Assembly (NCBI GenBank): GCA_025024175.1
Contig: QCXZ01000041.1
Location: 6,443,786-6,507,785, forward strand
Direction: 5' to 3'
Source of the DNA: Rhyzopertha dominica
Lineage: Eukaryota > Arthropoda > Insecta > Coleoptera > Bostrichidae
Length of the DNA: 64,000 bases
Shown piece after piece: positions 11,957 to 21,755 of this stretch. A model generated the notes under the pieces. The model was not told where the DNA came from, did not search any database, and was given only the letters and a program-made list of their open reading frames with translations. Both the position numbers and the translations under genes were made by a program. How positions within the stretch are numbered: position 1 is the stretch's first letter; each line of letters begins with the position of its first letter.

Positions 11957-12985
11957 GTAGATGATGATGACTCATATAAATCTAACGAAAGTGACGATTA
12001 TGTCCCTAGGGATGATAAGACGAGCACCTGACGCCGAGCAAAACAAGAAACCGTAGAAAAATCACTTTGTGGGACAAGAATGAAAAGAAGCAACTCCGAA
12101 CAGCAGAAGTATGTTAGGCACAAAGGAAAAATTCATTCAAAGAGAAACCTCAGACCTTATGATCATACATGCAAGTACAGCTGTGGTAAAATTTTCGAAC
12201 CAGAAAAAAGCTCTTTTTCAAAAATTTTATAAAATTCTTACATATTACATATTCTAGAAACTACGTTTTTAGCCCCTTGTACACAAAAGTTATTAGAAAA
12301 GACGATAGAGCTGAAAGTAACCGTAGGTTCTCTACTAAAATAACGTTGTCAAAAAACTGAAAAAGCATGTGAAATAAAAAAAATGATTCTGAAAATAGTA
12401 AAGCCTTACAAAACCGTATCTGGCAGAGGTTTCCAAGAAACATGATCATGTTTGCTGCAATTTTTCAAGTCCCTTCCATCCAATGCTACAAAAGTAATAA
12501 AAATGTATGTAAATTGTTTATGCTTATAGTAAAGCCCGCCCATATTAAATTATTTACCACAAATTCCTGAAGACAGGTCATACCTACATAAAATGTAATC
12601 GAGATTTTGCACTTATAGATAATAATAAAAAAGGCTTTTCTAAGTTTTTGTTTCAGGCCACCGGAGGGAACTAATTGCAGCTTTAAACGAAAATTTATAG
12701 TTCAGAACATAAGCAGTGAAGTGTTTTACTCTCTTGAAAATCTAAATCGCCTAGTAAAAGATCCCAAAGAGGATGAAGGAGGAAAGCCAATAAAATTTAA
12801 AGATAAAGATAAAAGCCATGGGAATGGTGAATTCATCCATTACTCCATCATAGTTATATTTCACCCTTTCCAGTTTATGAAAAAAGTCCTGAATGCGCGT
12901 GAGTATTTATCAGTATTAAAAAACTGCGTTACAATCATATATTTACTTACAAGAAAGGCAATACGAAGAAAGCTTATATAACACT
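11957..12985 (+). pseudogene. Broken multi-exon transposon-type gene (unnamed insect family)
   Basis: A pyrimidine-rich acceptor (TTTTATTTTGTAG) precedes DDDDSYKSNESDDYVPRDD at 11957. After a stop and frameshifts, pieces in three frames line up as one protein: ITLWDKNEKKQLRTAE, KYVRHKGKIHSKRNLRPYDH, then CKYSC, and farther on FSPLYTKVIRKDDRAESNRR. A second acceptor (TTGTTTCAG, about 12648-12656) leads to EVFYSLENLNRLVKDPKEDE, followed by GGKPIKF. The order (acidic leader, basic W-x-N-x-x-K-x-L segment, GKxxxxK, C-x-x-x-C pair) matches a widely expanded, mostly uncharacterised insect protein family tied to mobile elements. This is my recollection and was not searched. Frameshifts and stops make it a pseudogene. 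Confidence 0.45.
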
Positions 12986-13019
12986 TTTGAGAGGAGGACT
13001 AAGCCAAAAGGAAAGTTTA

Positions 13020-13580
13020 TGCCCCCCCTTGCACTTTTCCAGTGCTCCTAACGCCCTCGCAAATTTCTCTATTTTTAATTACGCAATTGCAACTTTTCGA
13101 CGCGCATTCAAGTTTTTACGAGCAAGGGTTTTAATAATAAACTATAATGGGCCAGTCCGCTGATTTAGACCCTACAGAATTTAAATGCAATTAAAGTGTT
13201 TAATTAGCGCGACACTCCTGCACGGGGCAGGCGTAATTGTTGCTGCGACAGTACGCACAGGAAATGCGTAAAGCCGTCCCGCGTAGCCCCGGATCTCATA
13301 CGTCGAACGCGAAAGGGGAAAAATAAATTGGAACTGCTAAAAAATACCTGACGATGAGAAGAATGATAAGAGGAACGACGGAGGTCGACGCAAGATGGAT
13401 GTTGGGAGGAGAACGTGACCCGAAGGCAAAGGTGGCTTCCCAAAGAAGGGGGAATTGTAAAAGTTTGTAAGAATGCCGATATAGGCACGTGTATGGGTAT
13501 GCAGATATGGAAGAGGCGAACGGCATTCGGTAGTATTAAAATTGTTGGTTTACTTAGACCTTACGGGCTCTCGATTGAAA
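13020..13580. other. Island of balanced composition, probably unique host DNA
   Basis: GC-richer stretch between AT-rich neighbours. Overlapping open frames of 94 and 76 codons lie on the minus strand (13204-13526), in two phases over the same bases, which points to composition rather than coding. No family motif. Confidence 0.35.
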
Positions 13581-14042
13581 TTCTGAACAAGTAGGTCAGT
13601 GAAATGGAATTGTACACTTCATATTCATGAAGGCGGCCTGTCTTATAAGGCGATACGCAAACTACATCTCAATGAGAGATTTCTTGGACAAGCAAGGTTC
13701 TGTAGCAAACCTCTGGGGGTTGGTAGGGGTCTAGCGCACTTTCATTTTCACTTTTGCGTGGGGGACATTAAGTTACAAGTAATCACTAGTCAATTATCTG
13801 TCTTGACAAGTGCAAAGCTATATTTAAATACTATGGAAAAAAAGATTTATAACACGAAGTATAAATTTTCATGTTACAGGAATACAAAGGCCCGTATAAA
13901 GTACCGTTTTTGCGAAACACATTCGCTTATGCTACTTACACATTTGAATACATAAATGATTGAAATATTTTCATGTAAACCAATATTAAATTGTTTACTA
14001 GCGACAGTAGTCCGTATTTGTACAAACTATATAACAATTCTT
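13581..14042. other. Unassigned interval
   Basis: A 118-codon plus-strand frame at 13599-13955 (KWNCTLHIHEGGLSYKAIRK near its start) opens without a strong start and matches nothing I recognise. The first 30 codons look somewhat like a helix-turn-helix opening, but this is weak. Confidence 0.25.
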
Positions 14043-14057
14043 CATACGAGTCCTGAC

Positions 14058-14275
14058 ACAAAAATGTTCGGACATCAACTGATTTTTCGTAAAAGTTTGA
14101 AAATTTCCATAAGGAATTCAATATCATCTTTTTCTTTTATAGGACACTATAATATGTATTGTTTTACATCATATTTACGACATTGTTTTGAAATAACACA
14201 ATATTTATTTATAAAACTAAACTAATGTGGATAACAATACAATAATTATTGACACATAAATGTTTTTACAAGCTT
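14058..14275 (+). repeat. Tc1-like terminal module, copy A
   Basis: Begins GACACAAAAATGTTCGGACA and ends near GACACATAAATG. It matches copies B and C in inverted orientation over nearly its full length. Confidence 0.85.
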
Positions 14276-15284
14276 TTCGCAATCTTCCGCGGTAGAAGAA
14301 TCCCATATATTTTGCAGTTTTACGCGCAAATCAGAAATGTTGCACTGCGGATCATTTCTTAATTGCTGTTTCACCTTGTGCCGTATAGTTTCGATTACAT
14401 TTAGATCAGGACTGCTGGAGGGCCAGTCAAGGACGGAAATGTTGTTGTCTTGCAGCCACCTTCTTGTGGTCTTGGCTGTATGGCAGGAGGCGCTATTTTG
14501 TTGAAAAGTAAAATTTTCATGAGGTGATAACATTGGAATTGACACCAACAAATTGGTTTCAAGAATATTCTGATATTTCACTGCGTTTACAGTTCCGTCT
14601 ATGAAGTGCAGTTTTCCAACACCATTAGCAGACATGCTTCCCCATGCCATAACACCTGATGGAATTTTATTTTTCTTTTTAGGCAGTCTTTGTGGAAGGC
14701 TTCATTTTTGTTTCTTATAACACGTGATCGATGGTCACCCACGTAAACATCAAATCAAATTCATCACTAAAAATGATCCTTTTCCAATCTTCGAAAGTCC
14801 ACAATGCCCGTTCCTTTGCCCACGCTAATCGTCTCTTTTTTTTTTGTTTTTCCGTGAGGAACGGCTTTTCTTTTGCCTTAAGCAATGATAATGATGAATA
14901 TGAAATTTTGCTTAAACATAACATACGTACCTTATAAAAATGTAAACCAGATTTATGAATCTAGTGACGACACGTTTCTCGTGAAACATTGCCCATTGTT
15001 TCTTCATTCCATTTTGCTGTTATTTCTCTTAACGTACTTCGACGATCAGTTTTACAAATCCGAACAAGGCATCTTTGCATTCTGGAAGTGATTTTGCATG
15101 GCCGACTAGCACCATGTCTTGAAATTGGAATTGAACTCGTTTCTCTATACTTTTTCACAATATCTGACACCGTGGACTTTGCGACATTTATTTGCTTAGC
15201 AATATCCCGAAACGTTTTTCCTTGGTGAAACAGTTTTACAATTAATTCTCCGATTGCACGATTAGTTGCTTTACCGCGTGACAT
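14246..15284 (-). pseudogene. Tc1-like (DD34E) transposase, broken
   Basis: Cut-and-paste transposase. The N-terminal part at 15284-14961 starts with ATG (MSRGKATNRAIGELIVKLF) and holds the paired-type helix-turn-helix (DIAKQINVAKSTVSDIVKKY). The middle piece at 14924-14715 includes the first catalytic Asp (FSDEFDL). The last part at 14650-14246 carries LDWPSSSPDLNVIE with the catalytic Glu. The usual QQDNAPCH is QQNSASCH here, so the second Asp is Asn; counting 34 residues from it to the Glu gives the DD34E spacing. Frame breaks between the three pieces also disable it. The upstream terminal module begins about 105 bp before the start codon. Confidence 0.85.
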
Positions 15285-15388
15285 TTTGTAGTCAATTGAT
15301 ATCTAATCGACTTAATTGTCAAGTTAAAAGTCACATGGAAACATATTCTTTTTATTCCAAGGATTGCTATTTATTTGTTTTACTAACG

Positions 15389-15597
15389 TGTCCGAACATT
15401 AATGTGTCAGCAAATATTGCATTGTTATCAACATTAGCTTAGTTCTATAATTCAATATTAATTTATTTCAAAACAACGTCGTAAATATGATGCAAAACAA
15501 TACATATTATAGTATCCTATAAATGGAAAACATGATATCGAATCCCTTACGGAAATTTTCAAACTTTTACGAAAAATCAGTTGATGTCCGAACATTT
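15389..15597 (-). repeat. Tc1-like terminal module, copy B
   Basis: Inverted relative to copy A. Begins TGTCCGAACATTAATGTGTC and ends GATGTCCGAACATTT. Confidence 0.85.
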
Positions 15598-15604
15598 CCG
15601 TCTT

Positions 15605-15768
15605 TGACTGGTTCTCCAGCAGTACTGATCTAAATGTCATCGAAACTATATGGCACAAGATGAAGCAGCAACATTTCTGATTTGCGAGTAAAATTGCAAA
15701 ATTATACTTTGCCAGAATAAAAGCAGTTATTAAGGCAAGGGGAGACGCAACCAGCTATCGTCTTGTAT
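15605..15768 (+). pseudogene. C-terminal scrap of a second Tc1-like transposase
   Basis: The plus strand reads DWFSSSTDLNVIETIWHKMK, nearly the same as the DWPSSSPDLNVIE segment of the minus-strand transposase at 14246-14650. An SDLRVKLQN-like stretch follows in a shifted frame. Only the catalytic Glu region remains. Its opposite orientation shows that it comes from a second element copy that ends in module C. Confidence 0.75.
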
Positions 15769-15986
15769 TGTCCGAACACTTATGTGTCAATAAATATTGT
15801 ATTATTAGCAAGATTAGTTTAGTTTTATAAATCAATATTATTTTATTTCAAAACAATGTCGTAAATATGATGTAAAACAATACATATTATAGTGTCCTAT
15901 AAATGGAAAACATGATATTGAGTCCCATACGGAAATTTTCAAATTTTTACGAAAAATCAGTTGATGTCCGAACATTTTTGTGTTAG
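15769..15986 (-). repeat. Tc1-like terminal module, copy C
   Basis: Inverted relative to copy A, parallel to copy B. Its outer edge (ATTTTTGTGTTAGGACTCGT) mirrors the outer edge of copy A better than copy B does. Confidence 0.85.
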
Positions 15987-15999
15987 GACTCGTATAAGG

Positions 16000-17860
16000 G
16001 AAAATATATTTTACAGATATTAAGATTTAATTTCATATCAATAATTTAAAAAAATCACACACGACCCTGCTTCATATAAGAAGAATTCAATGTTACCACT
16101 ATGGTAGATTGCAACAGCGTTATTGCACAAAAACAGAATAAAGCGGAAGTACGTTCATTAAGGCCAAGGAAAATGGAAATTATGCCACATAACCAAATTT
16201 GAACATCACGAATAAGTAAAGTGTGTGGATGTAAATATAAAATCAGATAAACTGACAGGATGTCAAAAGTTACCTAGTAGCCATTACAGGAACTACTTGT
16301 TGCAGGAAGTGACCTGTAGTCTGACAAGTTAGCATACACCTGCATACGTCAACTTAACAGGCTGGCGGGCATTTTTGTTCGACTTACAATACATTTGCAG
16401 TTTCAGAACAATTTAGCAAGAAGGCAAGCACACTACCTAATGGTATAACGAACAAGCTGAAGTCGGGTAGTATAAGAAAAAGCATGAAAGTGATGAAAGC
16501 ATAACAAATGATTTAAGAATAACCAATAACGACAAACATACGCCTATCTTTATGTTGGATATTTTGGCAGAGCTACTGAAAGTAAAAGGCACGACACGTT
16601 TACACTCCTTGAAACAACCGCAGTCATATTGAGCGCATTATTAGCTTAGTCCTCTAATGAACGTATTGTTCTTATAATGAGCCGCCCGCTCGTTATTAAC
16701 CACTGTAAACGAACAAAGTCTGGAATTCACGCTCGGTCTCAACCGGTACAGTTTAGAGCGCCTTTGAGTCGGGTCCCAATTGACACGATATTCCAACATT
16801 AATTTTTGGCCACCCTGAGGGAGCGGCTAAACACCTCAGCCTTTCGGAATGAATTATGATGCAAATCCGAAAGCGGTTTCCTGTTGGGAAAACATTGATT
16901 TAATCAATTTGTCCCCTGCTGCATTTGCAATTCGAAACGAAACACAGAGGAACAAAAGTTCTGTAACGCACGACCACAAAAGCAGGTTTGTTTGCTTTAC
17001 AACAATGCTATTGAGGCTGGTGTATTGATACTTTGCGGCGAATTTCGATACCACTGTGGCGAGGTATTTGGATATTCCGCGCATGTGGACCAACATTTAT
17101 GTCTGGTTTTACTTACATTTTGGAATGGGCATATCGGCGAAGAGTGGTGCCTTACCTGTAATAAAAGCATATATGTTAGTATCATCGAGTAAGGGGGATA
17201 GATAGAATACGGACAATTTAAAGTTTTAAAACTTAATGCTAAATGCATAAAATAGCAATCGTTTTATAGATCATAAAGTATAGACCGCGTAAGAAAAAAT
17301 TGCGGTTTGAAATTAAAAGCACCACATTATAAGAAGTCTGTCCAAATATCAGATTTTTCATACGATTAATGTGCACCTTAAAAGGAAACTTTATCGTACA
17401 CGTAGAAATATTTCACGAAAACATTCTTGTTAAACTATTTAACTAATCATCACAGGGCAGTATAGAGTTAAATAAATATACATTTTAACAATTATGTACA
17501 TTCCGTATTTTTTGGGCTGAAGCGTACATTTCTTTTTGGCAATTAGGACATCACTGACCAAATGAGACCAAAAAACGTCATCCAACTTTCTGACCGTTTT
17601 GCGAAGAATCTTAAGAGCAGTGGAGTTACTGTTGACGAAATATACAAGGTACTCAGTTTTATTCAGCCTGATGTAACGTATGTGCCATAATATTTGGCAC
17701 AAAATTCGGACTGAAAATTTTCCACCTCCTGATAATTTTAACCAAACTTTTATGTTACGCTATTATTCACGCTACTTTCATCTATCTTATAAACCAATTA
17801 GAGCAAGGCAAAAGGCTAGTGGTTCGCAACCACGCGCACACGTCGCCGGGTGTCATTCAT
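16000..17860. other. Unassigned interval with a host-like island
   Basis: Mostly AT-rich sequence without motif. The stretch 16660-16960 has balanced composition and resembles the other host-like islands. A hairpin (GTGCCA, 7-nt loop, TGGCAC) lies at about 17682-17700. No reading frame of note. Confidence 0.3.
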
Positions 17861-17867
17861 AAAGTTC

Positions 17868-18245
17868 TGGACAATTCTAAATTATATACTTTTCGTGAAA
17901 GAATTGCCCAAAAATCCTCAATAGCTCGGGCCTGTGGAAGATTTGTTGGATTATCATTTTTGGGGACAAACCGAATGTTGTGCTCATGGAGCCACTGCTG
18001 TTTTGTTCGGATGTAATGACAGGACGCTAAGTCTGGTCAGAATATATCATTGACCATCCAGCGCTTCTCCCAAAACTCGACCAATGTGAGCGCGAGAACT
18101 TCCTGCGGTAGAAATGGCACACCAGATCAGAATTTTGTCAGCAAACTTTGCCTTCGCTTTATATCTTACATCATTTGACACCTCTGCTAGTTTATCGGAA
18201 TAGAAACTATCGTTTCCCTTGATTTCTTTGATTGTCTTCAGCCTC
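17868..18245 (-). pseudogene. DD37E-type Tc1/mariner transposase scrap
   Basis: C-terminal half of a cut-and-paste transposase. In order on the minus strand: KEIKGNDSFYSDKLAEV, KFADKILIWCAISTAGSS, a stop, PDLASCHYIRTKQQWLHEHN, then RFVPKNDNPTNLPQARAIED, followed by FWAILSRKVYN. From the Asp of PDLASCH to the Glu of AIEDFW there are 37 intervening residues, which is the DD37E spacing. The segment before the first Asp is missing and one stop lies just ahead of PDL. It belongs to the same family as the interrupted gene at 59870-63631, but preserves the catalytic spacer that copy has lost. Confidence 0.75.
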
Positions 18246-18765
18246 AGCTAATAAATTATTCTCATAAAAGCCTCCTTTGGAGGAAGAGCCTGGTTATTTT
18301 TAATCAACACTTGTTTGTGTTCAGATTTAGAACTCCAATTCCATGCCAAAAGAAAATCATACAATGGTTAAAAAAATACTTCTGTATTCCGATGGCGAGA
18401 AGGCAACTTACAAATCATGTTTCAGTACATTTTGTACCTTTGCTGAGAACGAATAGTGTGAAACAAAGAACAAACAAAAAGCAGCTTGTTTATAAGCTAT
18501 TTAATATAGATATTTCACATGTTTCACACACAATGCACCTTTGAAAGTATTCACTGTGTAACTGATTTATTGTATTGTAGTTTTGTTTTATTATATGAAT
18601 ACAATCTATAAAATCACGGATTAATTAAAAACAATTTCAGTGTCAGGAAAAATCAAATGGAATTTTCTTGAAATCGGTCTCAGCGGTATTGAAAATGACC
18701 GACGTATTTTAGAAGTAGTCTAATGTGGATTTTAAGGAATACTTGCTAGATTTACAATTTGAGTT
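18246..18765. other. Unassigned AT-rich interval
   Basis: No gene or repeat recognised. Confidence 0.3.
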
Positions 18766-18769
18766 TGTC

Positions 18770-18890
18770 GTACTTTACGTTACGTTATGTTACCTTAGGT
18801 TACGTTACGTCTTACGTCGCGTCTTTCATTGCGACTTGCATTACGTCTTCTAGCGTTACGTCTTATGATGCGTCCTACGTTAACCATAGG
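18770..18890. repeat. Degenerate TTACG/ACGTT tandem tract
   Basis: About 120 bp built from diverged copies of short words such as TACGT, TTACG and GTTACGT (for example GTTACGTTATGTTACCTTAG, then GTTACGTTACGTC). The phase drifts, so it is an old simple repeat rather than a clean satellite. Confidence 0.6.
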
Positions 18891-19235
18891 TTAGTACTAC
18901 GTTAAGTATTGTTCCGCTATCATTGGGTGGACAGATAAACGCATGTAAGATCGAATTTAGTATAATGACATGCCTATTGCTCGTCTATATCAAGGTAACT
19001 TCTTTTGTTTTTAAGTATGTGACTAGATTGAACCCTTCATAATTAAAAAAATATTCGATTTTAATTTCTCTAAATAAACCACGATTGAGGAAAAACATAT
19101 ACAACTTGAGACATACAAATGGAGAATGTCCCGACTTATTTATAATTAACAGTTGGAATACATAAATACAATATACTCCATCAACACATATATGAGATAA
19201 TGCTCAAATAATAGACCCAACTTATCCCTATCCCG
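18891..19235. other. Unassigned AT-rich interval
   Basis: Nothing recognised. Confidence 0.3.
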
Positions 19236-19645
19236 CAAGAAGCCCGGAAAGTACCCGGCGTTGTGTATTAAATCTGAATGTTGGCTTCTTTGTCATGTCA
19301 CAAAGCTCTGCCAGGCCACAAAAACCTCCAGCAAACACAGCCTCCTTAAAATCCGGCCGCGTTTCGGAAAATGACACGGGCACGAAACCCTAATCCTCTA
19401 TCTCATAAATGCTAACGGAATGCATTTGTTACGGGAAACCATCAGTCGGATTATCTCGTCAGCGTGTGACTCTAAACAAACGGCAAAGGCCGCAGGCCAG
19501 GGCTTCCTCACAAAGGGCTGCCNTTGCTGTCGGGGGTGCGTGCTGCACACAGAAAAAAAAACTAAAAACACGCCCGGAATATTAATTAAGTCATTAATCA
19601 CTAAGCCGGGAATTATCCCCGATTATATATTTCGGTAAGAGTCTT
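19236..19645. other. Island of balanced composition, probably unique host DNA
   Basis: GC-balanced stretch with no repeat character. Open frames on both strands over the same bases (19398-19638) argue for composition rather than coding. One ambiguous base at 19523. Confidence 0.35.
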
Positions 19646-20511
19646 AGAAAGACACTGAGTTACGGCTGCATTAGGGAGAGGGGTTTTTCAGGAGCGATAC
19701 CATCACGACTGAGATTAATCAGATGTTAAACTTTCACTAAAAACGCAACACCCAGTATTGTAAGGCAGGCATACCTTTCAGGAATTACTATATGGTAAGT
19801 CATAAGTAGTGAACCTAAAAGCCAAAATATACACAACAGATTGCCAATTGTGATGAAATAGTTTCTAATTAAGTTGTAAACTTGATGAATGTCCACAACA
19901 AATTACAAATTTTTAAAACGTTCAAAAGCCTAAAAAATGTTTAGCTTTGAGGGGATGCTTAGTAGACTTTAATAGAATTCATTTATGTAGAAAGGGATAG
20001 ATAAAAATACCAAGTTTGAAAACTTCTATACCCACACTGCATGACAAATATATCTAAAACTAAAGCTCAACGTAGTGTCACCGAATGAAGAACATCATTG
20101 AGATTTTTTTAGACGTAAAAACAGTAGGTACCTCAATCTAATACGGAACATCAAAAAGCTTCTTACTACGAATTAATTTATATGCTGATTTCTTTTGAAA
20201 ACACAAGCTAGTGAATAAAAAACATTATAATTTTACAGAAGCACATTCAGCATCCATCTATTTCTTAGAGATTTATGAAAATACCAAAAAGACGTGTCCA
20301 ACACAACCGGAAGTTAGAGGTTATAGTAGTAGTATAAGTATGTTAGGAAGAAATAATTCCGTAATTTAGCAAACTGTATCCCATACCTATTAACAATTAA
20401 AAAATAAATCAAACCCCATATAAATGAATGTCGTCAGTGAAACTATGTAAGCATCCAAGTATGGCAGGTAGTGATAACTTTACTTAAGAAACAAACAAAA
20501 ACAAACTACTT
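19646..20511. other. Unassigned AT-rich interval
   Basis: No gene, repeat or element end recognised before the hairpin unit that starts near 20512. Confidence 0.3.
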
Positions 20512-20741
20512 AGTATATAGTGACAGACAATTATTGCCTGAATTCGATTTTAATGAACGTAGATGATAGTGCCGTCTGCACTAGACCTAAACTGTACTGA
20601 TGAGCTATAATGATAGCGAAATAAATCTATTTGCAGTTGGTTGCGGTGCAGATAGTACATCATAGATATGCATTTGAATGTAGATGATATTTTAATTTTT
20701 AAAACGAATTCAGACAATAATCTGTCGCTATATATAGTATA
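20512..20741. mobile_element. Inverted-repeat unit carrying hammerhead ribozyme A
   Basis: Imperfect inverted arms of about 40 bp (20512-20553 and 20699-20741) share GACAGA, TTATTG, CTGAATTCG and TTTTAA blocks. Inside them, a 14-bp direct repeat, GAACGTAGATGATA at 20555-20568 and GAATGTAGATGATA at 20676-20689 (one mismatch), brackets a 107-bp core that contains the ribozyme. The simplest reading is that a small ribozyme-bearing unit inserted into a hairpin element and duplicated 14 bp of target. The mechanism is inference. Confidence 0.55.
20574..20653 (+). ncRNA. Hammerhead ribozyme, type I (copy A)
   Basis: All invariant core positions are present. CTGATGA lies at 20597-20603. Stem II is GCTAT/ATAGC (20604-20608 with 20613-20617) with an AATG loop. 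GAA at 20618-20620 and A20621 follow. Stem III is ATA/TAT (20621-20623 with 20628-20630) with a 4-nt loop, then U20631 is the cleavage-site base. Stem I has an inner helix AACTGTA/TGCAGTT (20590-20596 with 20632-20638, one G-U) and an outer helix GTCTGCAC/GTGCAGAT (20574-20581 with 20646-20653), with a 7-8 nt internal loop between, the usual partner of loop II. Predicted cut between 20631 and 20632. Stem II covaries with copy B. Animal hammerheads of this kind occur in retrozymes and Penelope-like elements. Confidence 0.88.
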
Positions 20742-21755
20742 CTTGGGTTGTAATTAGCTGTTGGTAGCCATAATCTGGCCACCGCAGCGAATTACGCCCT
20801 GAAGATCGAAAATACTGAGCGACGAGCGATTCAGCTGCAAATGCGCCGGATACCGTTCAGCAGCGCAGCGTTACATTGTAAACTTTGATGTATATATGCC
20901 GCTTTGACCTCGATTATGAATAGGGCCTTGATACCAACACGTCACAAATCAATATATCAGATTTTATACGAAAAATGGGCAATTTGACCACAGGGGCAGC
21001 ACGCTAGTGACACCACCCCAAAAACACTTGGAGGCGATAATATACTATTTGCTGAAAATCGTAGGTCAATCCGATGCTTAGGAGCCAAAATTGTACCTTT
21101 GGTAGGTTGCGATCAAAACAAAACCGCTAGGTCCTGAACTGAGTACTTTAACTATTTACAACACGTAGGACATTTTCCATCAATTAATTAAATATTAGCA
21201 CATTATTATAATAACTAAAGCTTAGAGAACGTGGGAAAACCCACAAAATTCAAAACATAATAATCTAAATAAACCACCCTTAATTATAAAATTATACGAT
21301 TTGTGAAAATTGTGTCCTTATACATAAAGATACTTCTGGTGTTTAGCTGCGAATGAACTAGTCATAACTATATCTATAAATATTTTTGTGCTTTAAAAAA
21401 ATTAAATACCTTATTCCAAACCACTGGCAGTTTGTGTCAAGCTAGTAGAACACAAAATTTTGTATACATTCTTATGTAATATAGTGTATACAGTCATTCG
21501 TGTCCACGTTTCGCAAACAAAACTATCAATTTTGCATTGACGGCCATAGTACTGAGCGACAGTTACAGATCTGAGAATTTTTCAATTCGATTAACGCTCA
21601 ATTGAGTATTTGTAGTGTCTGCTTCAGTAGAACAAATTTATAATTATTGCGTACAGAATTAAGAGCGCAAATCTGCTGCCTGCGCTTTTGTGTTAGTGCG
21701 TGCTGCTCGTATGTGCGTAGCTGTGAAGCTGATGCCAACGAAGTCCATCATTCTA
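20742..21755. other. Unassigned interval
   Basis: A short balanced-composition stretch at 20770-20890 and otherwise AT-rich DNA. No gene or element recognised. Confidence 0.3.

Larger units (their letters stand above)
14043..15999. mobile_element. Composite of two Tc1-like elements with a three-fold terminal module
   Basis: A terminal module of about 210-220 bp is present three times: 14058-14275, and inverted at 15389-15597 and 15769-15986. The outermost ends mirror each other past the module (ATACGAGTCCTGACACAAAA at 14045-14064, and its complement near 15979-15998). A Tc1-type transposase on the minus strand (14246-15284) lies between the first two modules. A plus-strand scrap of the same transposase lies between the second and third. 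The picture is one complete defective element followed by the truncated end of a second copy in the opposite orientation. Confidence 0.85.
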
